A stretch of 6,903 nt of DNA from Methylovulum sp. (lineage in GTDB: Bacteria; Pseudomonadota; Gammaproteobacteria; Methylococcales; Methylomonadaceae): assembly GCA_028713595.1 (NCBI GenBank), contig JAQTNZ010000139.1, forward strand, positions 1-6,903, read 5' to 3'. Below the pieces are notes generated by a model. That model did no database searches, was not told the DNA's origin, and saw only the letters and a list, made by a program, of their open reading frames with translations. Position numbers and translations under genes: made by a program. Shown in pieces: positions 1 to 5,481 of this stretch (position 1 is its first letter; each line of letters begins with the position of its first letter).

Positions 1-30
1 TAAAAAACCACTTGATGATTGATCCGGCCC

Positions 31-1995
31 ATGTCCCCCCAACCTCAGCTCCAGTCGCACCTCTCTTCCCAACCCAGCTCTTGGTTTGAAAAAAGCGTTG
101 TCGCCTTAAGCCTACTGGCTATCGGCGCTTACCTGCTGCTTCGCTATGGCGTGGATTTAAAATTCCCCGTTTATAGCTTGGTAGTGCATTCTTCGTTGCT
201 GTCTGGGTCCACCGATCTCCATCAATTTCAGTTCAACCTTGCCGCTACCTTGCTGGATTTGCCCTTGTTGGTAGCCTTGCTGGTGGGTGGGCTGCCGATT
301 ATCAGCCAATTGCTGCTAAAGGTGTGCCACGGTGAGTGGGGAGCGGATTTGCTGGCGGGTATCGCTATTGTCACCGCCGTGGCGCTGCATGAATATTTGG
401 CGGCTACCTTGGTTATTTTAATGCTGGCGGGCGGTTCGGTATTGGAAAGTTATGCCGTGCGTAAAGCCTCCTCGGTGTTGGAGGCCTTGGCGAACCGGAT
501 GCCTTCCATCGCCCATAGGAAAGCTGATGCTGCTTTGGAGGATATCGCTATCGACCAAGTGGCGGTCGGCGAGACCTTATCGGTATTGCCGCATGAGTTG
601 TGTCCGGTTGATGGCACGGTGCTGGAAGGTTCCAGCACGATGGACGAGTCTTACCTGACGGGCGAGCCGTATTTGATGGCGAAAATCAGCGGCTCCAAGG
701 TCATGTCAGGGGCGGTCAACGGCGATTCCTTATTGGTGATCCGTGCCGATAAATTGGCGGTTGATTCCCGCTATGCCAAAATTATGGCGGTCATGCGCGA
801 ATCCGACCAACATCGGCCCAGATTGCGGCGTTTGGGCGACCAGTTGGGGGCATGGTACACGCCCTTAGCAGTTATCTTGGCACTGATTGCCTGGGGGGTG
901 AGCGGTGAGGTCATCCGGTTTTTGGCGGTGCTGGTGATTGCCACGCCCTGTCCTTTGCTGATAGGCATTCCGGTGACAATTATCAGCTCGATTTCCTTGG
1001 CGGCACGGCGGGAAATCATTATCAAAAATCCGGCGATATTGGAAACCATCGGCACTTGCCGCACCGCCATTTTTGACAAGACCGGCACATTGACTTACGG
1101 GCGGCCCGCCTTGACGGCGGTATTAACCAGCCCACAGCATGAGCGCTCTGAGGTGTTGGCCTTGGCGGCCAGTTTGGAGCGCTATTCCAAGCACCCTTTG
1201 GCGGGCAGCATCATTAAAGCCGCCGAAGCGGCCAGTGTGGCGCTCTTGCCTGTGACTGACATCAGCGAATTGCCGGGTGCGGGCTTGCAAGGGACGGTCA
1301 GCGGCAAACATGTCCAAGTCACCAGCCGCAAAAGCTTTATGGCTCAAGCCGCCGATAGGACTTGCGAATTGCCGGAACTTAGCGGTGGCTTGGAATGCTT
1401 AGTGTTAATTAATGGCCAGTATGCCGCCACCTTGCAGTTCCGTGATGAAGTGCGTAGCGATAGTTCCTCTTTTATCAACCATTTGCGGCCTAACCACCTA
1501 TTTGACAAAGTGATGTTGGTGTCCGGCGATAGGGAGTCGGAAGTACGCTATCTGGCCGAGCAAGTCGGTATCAAGCATGTTTATTTTAGCCAGAGCCCCG
1601 AACAAAAGCTGGCCTTGGTGCGTCAGGAAACCCTAGCGGCAAAAACGGTGTTTTTAGGTGATGGCATCAACGATGCCCCCGCATTGACCGCCGCGACCAT
1701 CGGCATAGCCTTTGGGCAAAACAGCGATATAACCGGCGAAGCCGCCGATGCGGTGATTATGGACAGCTCGTTGTTAAAAGTCGATGAGCTGTTCCATATC
1801 GGCGCGAGGATGCGCAAAATCGCCCTGCAAAGCGCGGTCGGCGGCATGGCCTTAAGCCTAATCGGCATGGTGTTGGCTGGCTTAGGCTATTTAAGTCCGG
1901 TCACGGGCGCGGTTGCACAAGAAGTTATTGACGTGTTGGCGGTGTTAAACGCCTTAAGGGCGGCCTTACCGCCGAAAACATTGTCTGATTTTTAA
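31..1995 (+). CDS. P1B-type heavy-metal-transporting ATPase, TPC-motif subclass
   Basis: This is an inner-membrane ATPase that couples ATP hydrolysis to transition-metal transport, most likely efflux. Numbering from ATG 31 (654 aa), the visible motifs in order are: the actuator loop TGEP at 210-213; the transmembrane metal-site motif TPC at 305-307, in ATPCPLLIGIP; the phosphorylation site DKTGT with the acceptor Asp349; the P1B-specific HP dipeptide at 388-389, in SKHPLAG; and the hinge GDGINDAP at 543-550. The last membrane segment ends in VIDVLAVLNALR, similar to the closing helix of other P1B pumps. Hydrophobic segments lie near residues 20-40, 70-95, 105-135, 270-320 and 595-640. There is no N-terminal HMA (CxxC) or His-rich metal-binding domain. 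TPC rather than CPC, CPH or SPC separates it from typical Cu, Zn/Cd and Co pumps; TPC has been used to define a P1B-5-like group linked to Ni/Fe, but the substrate here is unknown. In-frame stops lie just upstream. A TTG at 19 would add four residues, but ATG 31 is preferred although no good Shine-Dalgarno is visible. It is convergent with the next gene, with overlapping stops. Confidence 0.94.
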   Translation: MSPQPQLQSHLSSQPSSWFEKSVVALSLLAIGAYLLLRYGVDLKFPVYSLVVHSSLLSGSTDLHQFQFNLAATLLDLPLLVALLVGGLPIISQLLLKVCHGEWGADLLAGIAIVTAVALHEYLAATLVILMLAGGSVLESYAVRKASSVLEALANRMPSIAHRKADAALEDIAIDQVAVGETLSVLPHELCPVDGTVLEGSSTMDESYLTGEPYLMAKISGSKVMSGAVNGDSLLVIRADKLAVDSRYAKIMAVMRESDQHRPRLRRLGDQLGAWYTPLAVILALIAWGVSGEVIRFLAVLVIATPCPLLIGIPVTIISSISLAARREIIIKNPAILETIGTCRTAIFDKTGTLTYGRPALTAVLTSPQHERSEVLALAASLERYSKHPLAGSIIKAAEAASVALLPVTDISELPGAGLQGTVSGKHVQVTSRKSFMAQAADRTCELPELSGGLECLVLINGQYAATLQFRDEVRSDSSSFINHLRPNHLFDKVMLVSGDRESEVRYLAEQVGIKHVYFSQSPEQKLALVRQETLAAKTVFLGDGINDAPALTAATIGIAFGQNSDITGEAADAVIMDSSLLKVDELFHIGARMRKIALQSAVGGMALSLIGMVLAGLGYLSPVTGAVAQEVIDVLAVLNALRAALPPKTLSDF

Positions 1996-2684
1996 GCCTT
2001 AAAATAGCCGACATAAGCCTGATAAGCCGCAAACATAGCCAAAATCAAAAAAATCCCGCCGCTGATTTTGTGCAACAGGCTTAAGGGGATTTTTTGGAGC
2101 AAGGTGCGTCCGGCGATGATGCCCAGCGCCGAGGTGAACGCCAAAGCCAGCGTAGAACCTAGCCACACCGCCACAGGGGCGTTGGTGCTGCTTAAGGCGA
2201 CTACCGCCAATTGGGTTTTATCGCCAAATTCAGCGAGGGTTATCAATAAGAATGTTGTCAAAAAAATGCCCTGCCCGCTTTTTTCCTTAACATCGGCATC
2301 CCCGTCCTCCTCTTGGGCGCGTAAGGCATGTACTCCAAACACGCCAAACAGCACGGCAACACTGGCGGCAACGCTGTATGCGGGTAGCCAGCTGGCAATC
2401 GCCACACCAAAGACCACCGCCAGCGTGTTCAACAGCACAAACGCCGCGACAGCCCCCAGCAACACCGGAGCCGCTTTATGCCGTGCCGCCAAGGTCATGC
2501 ACACCAATTGGCTTTTATCGCCTATTTCTGCGGCGGCAATCAAGGCAAAACTGGTTGCCGAGGTGGCGGTCAGTCCGGTGATATTGTTTATCGAGAGCTG
2601 CGACAGGCCCCGCTGTAGCGTGGCGTTTACCAATTCGGCGGCATTAGCCGTAACGCTGGCGAAAAAAGGTAAGAGATTGTCCAT
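1992..2684 (-). CDS. GDT1/TMEM165 (UPF0016) family cation exporter, MneA-like
   Basis: This is an integral membrane protein of 230 aa in the GDT1/TMEM165 family. Bacterial members such as MneA export Mn2+, and eukaryotic members exchange Mn2+/Ca2+ for protons. The diagnostic duplicated motif E-x-G-D-K-[ST] is present twice: EIGDKS at residues 53-58 and EFGDKT at 152-157. Each copy heads a half made of about three hydrophobic helices. The halves are joined by a charged linker around 122-137 (QEEDGDADVKEK), so the inverted-repeat architecture is intact. The acidic residues of the two motifs are expected to form the ion site. Unusually, about 50 residues precede the first motif, whereas compact bacterial homologues usually start close to it. 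The extra segment contains a mildly hydrophobic stretch (LLPFFASV) and could be a signal-like or regulatory extension. The start is the ATG at 2684-2682; no clear Shine-Dalgarno precedes it. The gene is convergent with the P1B ATPase and divergent from hoxH. Mn2+ as substrate is a family-based inference. I looked for a yybP-ykoY manganese riboswitch upstream and did not recognise one. Confidence 0.92.
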   Translation of the reverse strand: MDNLLPFFASVTANAAELVNATLQRGLSQLSINNITGLTATSATSFALIAAAEIGDKSQLVCMTLAARHKAAPVLLGAVAAFVLLNTLAVVFGVAIASWLPAYSVAASVAVLFGVFGVHALRAQEEDGDADVKEKSGQGIFLTTFLLITLAEFGDKTQLAVVALSSTNAPVAVWLGSTLALAFTSALGIIAGRTLLQKIPLSLLHKISGGIFLILAMFAAYQAYVGYFKA

Positions 2685-2745
2685 AATAATGTGTTGGGAA
2701 AGTCAGTGTAACCCCATTTAAGACAGCTTCCTGCGGGGTGAAGAA

Positions 2746-2770
2746 GGGCATCGGCAAAAAGGCTATGCCC
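2746..2770. repeat. Palindrome GGGCAT/ATGCCC with A-rich loop
   Basis: Arms 2746-2751 (GGGCAT) and 2765-2770 (ATGCCC) form a perfect 6-bp stem around a 13-nt loop containing CAAAAAG. The shape, GGGCA then CAAAAAG then TGCCC, resembles the palindromic units at 3023-3044 (opposite strand) and 3101-3122, so it may be a diverged third member. On the minus strand it would lie in the 5' leader of the GDT1-family gene, but no tract of T follows to make it a terminator. Confidence 0.4.
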
Positions 2771-2810
2771 TGTGGTGAAAGGTGCTAGGGAATGATTGTC
2801 CAGCCATTTT

Positions 2811-2826
2811 GTTAACGGGTTAACGG
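2811..2826. repeat. Tandem GTTAACGG direct repeat
   Basis: Two perfect adjacent copies of GTTAACGG lie at 2811-2818 and 2819-2826. Each contains the palindrome GTTAAC. They sit immediately upstream of a TATAAT box at 2835-2840, in and just after the matching -35 position, which is where an operator would be expected. No regulator family is recognised for this site. Confidence 0.5.
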
Positions 2827-2840
2827 TAAGTTATTATAAT
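2812..2840 (+). promoter_or_regulatory. Candidate sigma-70 promoter, possibly for hoxH
   Basis: TTAACG at 2812-2817 matches four of six -35 positions. It is separated by 17 bp from a perfect TATAAT at 2835-2840. Transcription toward hoxH would begin near 2847 and leave a leader of about 400 nt carrying the hairpins and the tandem duplication. The local sequence is AT-rich and also reads TATAAT on the minus strand (2838-2833), though without a good -35 there. This is a consensus match only. Confidence 0.35.
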
Positions 2841-2913
2841 ATGGATTAGCTGCCAAATGGGGCAAGGCAATGGCAAATGCTTAAAACAGGCTGGCTTTAA
2901 ACTAAGAAGGGTA

Positions 2914-2943
2914 TTTATAACACATTGATATTCAAAATGGTAA
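2914..2943 (-). promoter_or_regulatory. Candidate minus-strand promoter for the GDT1-family gene
   Basis: Read on the minus strand, TTACCA (2943-2938, four of six -35 matches) is followed after 18 bp by TATAAA (2919-2914, five of six -10 matches). It would give a leader of about 220 nt containing the 2746-2770 palindrome. Support is weak because the surrounding region is AT-rich and such matches occur by chance. Confidence 0.22.
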
Positions 2944-2992
2944 GCTTTACCCACTAACCCCAATGGCCTTAAGATAAGGAATAAACAATAAA

Positions 2993-3010
2993 AATTATAA
3001 TGTTATAATT
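2993..3010. repeat. Perfect AT palindrome AATTATAA-TG-TTATAATT
   Basis: Arms 2993-3000 and 3003-3010 are perfect inverted repeats of 8 bp with a 2-bp centre. The palindrome contains overlapping TATAAT boxes (2996-3001 and 3004-3009 on the plus strand). No suitable -35 lies at the right distance upstream. It could be a dimeric regulator site or a promoter core, or simply AT-rich sequence. Confidence 0.45.
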
Positions 3011-3015
3011 AGGCC

Positions 3016-3051
3016 AAATGTTGGGCAACTGCTTTTTGTTGCCCAACATTT
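3016..3051. repeat. Strong hairpin, 14-bp perfect stem (palindromic unit, inverted copy)
   Basis: Left arm 3016-3029 and right arm 3038-3051 are perfect reverse complements, with an 8-nt loop (TGCTTTTT). Its core 3023-3044, read on the minus strand, matches 3101-3122 at 18 of 22 positions, so the two hairpins are inverted copies of one unit. It could act as a weak intrinsic terminator (TTTTA follows the stem on the plus strand), but lying upstream of hoxH that would mean attenuation or the relic of an upstream transcript. A REP-like repeat is equally possible. Confidence 0.75.
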
Positions 3052-3100
3052 TAATACGTCTAGGCACACAATGTCTTAATACGTCTAGGCACACAATGTC
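3051..3100. repeat. Perfect 25-bp tandem duplication
   Basis: Positions 3051-3075 and 3076-3100 are identical over 25 bp, each beginning TTAATACGTC and ending ACAATGTC. There are exactly two units: 3050 differs from 3075, and 3101 differs from 3076. Perfect identity points to a recent duplication or to selection on both copies. There is no spacer between units, so it is not a CRISPR. Confidence 0.9.
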
Positions 3101-3124
3101 AGGCAACAAAAAGCCATTGCCTGA
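3099..3124. repeat. Hairpin, 8-bp stem (palindromic unit, direct copy)
   Basis: TCAGGCAA (3099-3106) pairs with TTGCCTGA (3117-3124) around a 10-nt loop CAAAAAGCCA. Core 3101-3122 is the inverted counterpart of 3023-3044. The outermost core pair is A-T here and G-C there, a compensatory difference that keeps the stem. It lies about 127 nt before the hoxH start codon. Confidence 0.65.
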
Positions 3125-3250
3125 TGCTGATTGAAAATGCCATAAATTCATAAGCGCCATTACTAGCCTAAGCCCATAAAATTAACAGCCAACCGGTCAG
3201 GTTTTGCCAAACTGACACCCCCCTTTCGGGCCCAGCCATTGAGATAAGCC

Positions 3251-4744
3251 ATGTACGAACATTTAGAAACCGCTGAAAACCGTGATAGTTTGAAACGTGT
3301 CGTTGTTGACCCTGTATCCCGTGTGGAGGGGCATGGCAAAGACACCTTGTTGTTGGATGCGGACAATAAAATCCAGCAAGCGCGGCTGCATATTGTCGAA
3401 TTCCGGGGCTTTGAGCGTTTCATCCAAGGCCGCCCGTATTGGGAGTTGCCGGTATTGGTGCAACGGCTCTGCGGCATTTGTCCGGTCAGCCACCATCTGG
3501 CGGCGGCTAAGTCCATAGACCAACTGGTCGGCGTTGATCCTGAAAATTTGCCTGTGTCCGCCGAGAAATTGCGCCGCTTGCTGCATTTCGGGCAAGTGCT
3601 GCAATCCCACGCCCTGCATTTTTTCCATTTGTCCAGCCCTGACCTCTTGTTTGGCTTTGAAAGCGCCATCGGCAAACGCAATATCATCGGGGTGCTGGCG
3701 GATCATCCCGATATTGCCGTGCAAGGCGTAACGCTGCGCAAATACGGGCAGGAAGTGATCCGCATGGTGTCGGGCAAACGCATACACGGCACGGGCGCGA
3801 TTGCAGGGGGCATGAACAAAGCCCTAAGCCGTGCCGAACGGGATTATTTGCTGGCGGATATTGACCAAATCATAAAATGGGCGGCGGTGGCCGTGGCCTT
3901 GGTGAAAAAAGTGCATTGCGCCAACCTGCCCTATTATGATGAATTTGCGACCATCCGCAGCAATTATTTGGGTTTGGTGAAAGCGGACGGGGCGTTGGAG
4001 CTTTACCACGGCGGCATCCGTGCCAGCAATGCCGCTGGCGAAAGCATTATGGATCATATTGATTATTGCCGCTATAACGAATTTATCCATGAGGAAGTGC
4101 GCTCATGGACTTATATGAAGTTTCCGTATTTATTGGCATTGGGCAAAGAAAACGGCTCTTATCGCGTCGGGCCGTTGGCACGGGTAAATCTGTGTGATTT
4201 TATCAGCACGCCTTTGGCCGAAGCGGCGCGGGTCGAATTTAAGGCCCATAGTCCCGAAGCGATGGTGCATAGCACCTTGGCCTTCCATTGGGCGCGGCTG
4301 ATTGAAGCCTTGCATTGCGCGGAAAGCATCAAAGAATTGCTGCACGATGCCGATTTGTTGGGCGGTGAACTGGTGGCTCAGGGTGAAAAACGTTATGAGG
4401 GCATTGGTGTCATCGAAGCCCCACGTGGCACGTTGTTCCACCATTACCAAGTCGATGAAAACGACATTGTCACCAAAGCCAATTTAATCGTCTCGACCAC
4501 CAGCAACAATAGCGCGATGAACGAATCGGTGCGGCAAGTGGCGGCGGAATACTTGTCAGGTCGGGAATTGACCGAACCGTTATTGAATAATCTGGAAGTG
4601 GCGATCCGGGCTTATGACCCCTGTTTGTCCTGCGCCACCCATGCCGTCGGCAAAATGCCTTTGCAACTGGAATTGTGCGATGCCGAAGGCACCTTGCTTG
4701 ACACCCTGATTAAACACAGTGATGGCAACATTGAGCGGATTTGA
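3251..4744 (+). CDS. hoxH: [NiFe] hydrogenase large subunit HoxH (group 3d, NAD-coupled)
   Basis: This is the cytoplasmic catalytic subunit of the bidirectional, NAD(P)-linked hydrogenase, carrying the Ni-Fe(CN)2CO centre that splits or forms H2. The 497-aa precursor shows RVEGHG at 24-29 with the conserved Glu26. It has the N-terminal nickel-ligand motif RLCGICPVSH with Cys74, Cys77 and His81, and the C-terminal motif DPCLSCATH with Cys458, Cys461 and His464. The stretches LHIVEFRGFERFIQG, WSYMKFPYL-like (WTYMKFPYL), GSYRVGPLARVN and EAPRGTLFHHY are strongly HoxH-like and argue against membrane-bound or F420 types. Cleavage is expected after His464, removing 33 residues, somewhat longer than in the Ralstonia protein as I recall it (about 24). 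The ATG at 3251 has an in-frame TAA six bases upstream and a weak GAG Shine-Dalgarno. It gives an N-terminus about 14 residues longer than the Ralstonia form; a TTG at codon 14 is an alternative. hoxW follows with a 23-nt overlap. hoxY, hoxF and hoxU are not upstream in this window, which is unusual for the usual hoxFUYH order. Confidence 0.97.
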   Translation: MYEHLETAENRDSLKRVVVDPVSRVEGHGKDTLLLDADNKIQQARLHIVEFRGFERFIQGRPYWELPVLVQRLCGICPVSHHLAAAKSIDQLVGVDPENLPVSAEKLRRLLHFGQVLQSHALHFFHLSSPDLLFGFESAIGKRNIIGVLADHPDIAVQGVTLRKYGQEVIRMVSGKRIHGTGAIAGGMNKALSRAERDYLLADIDQIIKWAAVAVALVKKVHCANLPYYDEFATIRSNYLGLVKADGALELYHGGIRASNAAGESIMDHIDYCRYNEFIHEEVRSWTYMKFPYLLALGKENGSYRVGPLARVNLCDFISTPLAEAARVEFKAHSPEAMVHSTLAFHWARLIEALHCAESIKELLHDADLLGGELVAQGEKRYEGIGVIEAPRGTLFHHYQVDENDIVTKANLIVSTTSNNSAMNESVRQVAAEYLSGRELTEPLLNNLEVAIRAYDPCLSCATHAVGKMPLQLELCDAEGTLLDTLIKHSDGNIERI

Positions 4745-5228
4745 ACTTAAACCCATTTTAGTGTTCGGTTATGGCAACCTTAGTCGTGGTGATGATGCCT
4801 TAGGGCCACTGTTGTTGGAGTATATTGGGCAACAGGCCGATGCCGTTTTAGGGTCGGTAGACATACTTTGCGATTTCCAACTCCAGATTGAACATGCTCT
4901 GGATTTGGAACATCGGGATTTAGTGTTATTTGCCGATGCCTCGGTGGCCTGCACCCAAGCCTTTGCATTTGCCGAATTGTCACCCGTTAGGGATGACAGC
5001 TACACGACCCACGCCATGAGCCCGGCGGCGGTATTGGCGGTGTACCAAACCATCAAGAAACAACCGCCGCCACCGTGTTTTTTATTAAGCATCAAAGGTG
5101 AACGCTTTGAATTGGGTGAGGGCTTAAGTGTCGGGGCGCAAGGCAACCTGACAGCGGCCTGCCGGTTTGCCCAAGAACTGTTGGCGGATGTGGATGTCGC
5201 CGCTTGGCGGCAGTTAGTATCTGGCTGA
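4722..5228 (+). CDS. hoxW: Hydrogenase maturation endopeptidase HoxW
   Basis: This is a soluble, nickel-dependent-recognition protease of the HybD/HycI (M52) family that cleaves the C-terminal peptide of HoxH after the Ni-Fe centre is assembled. The 168-aa product starts with a Rossmann-like strand and the family signature VFGYGNLSRGDDALG (residues 14-28). Comparison with HybD places the three nickel-sensing residues at Asp25 (HybD Glu16), Asp72 in LFADAS (HybD Asp62) and His97 in YTTHAMSP (HybD His93). The sequence DFQLQIEHALDL replaces the glycine-rich segment of other family members and is typical of HoxW-type proteases, matching the HoxH substrate encoded just before. The ATG at 4722 lies inside the last codons of hoxH; a GTG at 4719 directly precedes it and would add one residue. 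No good Shine-Dalgarno is visible, so translational coupling to hoxH is likely. Length and ends are normal for the family. Confidence 0.94.
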   Translation: MATLSGFELKPILVFGYGNLSRGDDALGPLLLEYIGQQADAVLGSVDILCDFQLQIEHALDLEHRDLVLFADASVACTQAFAFAELSPVRDDSYTTHAMSPAAVLAVYQTIKKQPPPPCFLLSIKGERFELGEGLSVGAQGNLTAACRFAQELLADVDVAAWRQLVSG

Positions 5229-5481
5229 TCCATTAGCTGCCCAATTTCCTTTCTGTAAATCTTACTTGCCTTAACATCAGTGCTGGGCATATTGCCCAGT
5301 AAACCTTTCCTGTGCACAAAACTATCTGACATGGCATTATTTTTGATAGGGATTGGCTATGGTTGGTGCATACTCTTTGTAAAAACAGGCCGCCAACGGT
5401 TTTAACTGTTGTTGGGCCAAGCAAAACGTACGCACCACCGACAATACCTGCCAGCAAACCCTGTAAGCAATAGCACAATCC
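5229..5481. other. 253-bp gap between hoxW and the SagB-like gene
   Basis: No convincing gene is visible. A plus-strand ATG at 5331 gives only 23 hydrophobic residues. A minus-strand frame at 5483-5337 gives 48 residues with no recognisable motif. A short palindrome lies at 5283-5299. TTGATA at 5343-5348 resembles a -35 element, but no good -10 follows at the right distance, so a promoter for the downstream gene cannot be named. Confidence 0.6.
5283..5299. repeat. Short palindrome CTGGGCA-TAT-TGCCCAG
   Basis: Perfect 7-bp arms (5283-5289, 5293-5299) flank a 3-nt loop, starting 55 nt after the hoxW stop. It could stabilise the 3' end of the hoxHW transcript, but no T tract follows, so it is not a standard intrinsic terminator. 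It shares the GGGCA/TGCCC stem with palindromes in the hoxH upstream region, but lacks their CAAAAAG loop. Confidence 0.45.

Larger units (their letters stand above)
2685..3250. other. 566-bp divergent intergenic region rich in repeats, no credible gene
   Basis: This stretch separates the minus-strand GDT1-family gene from hoxH. It is more AT-rich than its surroundings, especially 2810-3015. No reading frame in it looks like a protein, and the 90 bp before hoxH are closed by stops, so no hoxY tail is present. It holds several structural elements listed separately: a palindrome at 2746-2770, a GTTAACGG tandem at 2811-2826, an AT-rich palindrome at 2993-3010, a 14-bp-stem hairpin at 3016-3051, a 25-bp tandem duplication at 3051-3100 and an 8-bp-stem hairpin at 3099-3124. 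It must contain the promoters for both flanking genes. Confidence 0.8.

Noticed and set aside
31..1995. KdpB potassium ATPase
   Set aside because: The P1B-specific HP dipeptide and the TPC transmembrane motif point to a heavy-metal pump, and no kdpA or kdpC is adjacent.
2068..2721. 217-codon plus-strand reading frame antisense to the GDT1-family gene
   Set aside because: It is a shadow: the minus-strand frame has the duplicated E-x-G-D-K motifs and membrane helices, while the antisense product shows no motif.
2685..2850. yybP-ykoY manganese riboswitch upstream of the Mn exporter
   Set aside because: The conserved internal-loop sequences of that class were not found on the minus strand; only two short hairpins (2746-2770; ACCCC/GGGGT at 2711-2739) are visible.
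2925..2938. FNR-like site TTGAT-N4-ATCAA upstream of hoxH
   Set aside because: Only the left half-site TTGAT matches; the right half reads AAAAT.
3051..3100. CRISPR-like repeat array
   Set aside because: Two units only, directly abutting with no spacers; it is a simple tandem duplication.
2969..3160. 63-codon minus-strand frame across the repeats
   Set aside because: It runs through the tandem duplication and hairpin arms, has no motif and no ribosome binding site.
2840..3250. Sigma-54 promoter for hoxH, as known for some hydrogenase operons
   Set aside because: No GG-N10-GC with a recognisable TGGCAC/TTGC context; the nearest candidate (3102-3114) has a 9-nt spacing.
3160..3250. Remnant of a hoxY 3' end before hoxH
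   Set aside because: All three forward frames are interrupted by stops and none resembles a small-subunit C-terminus.
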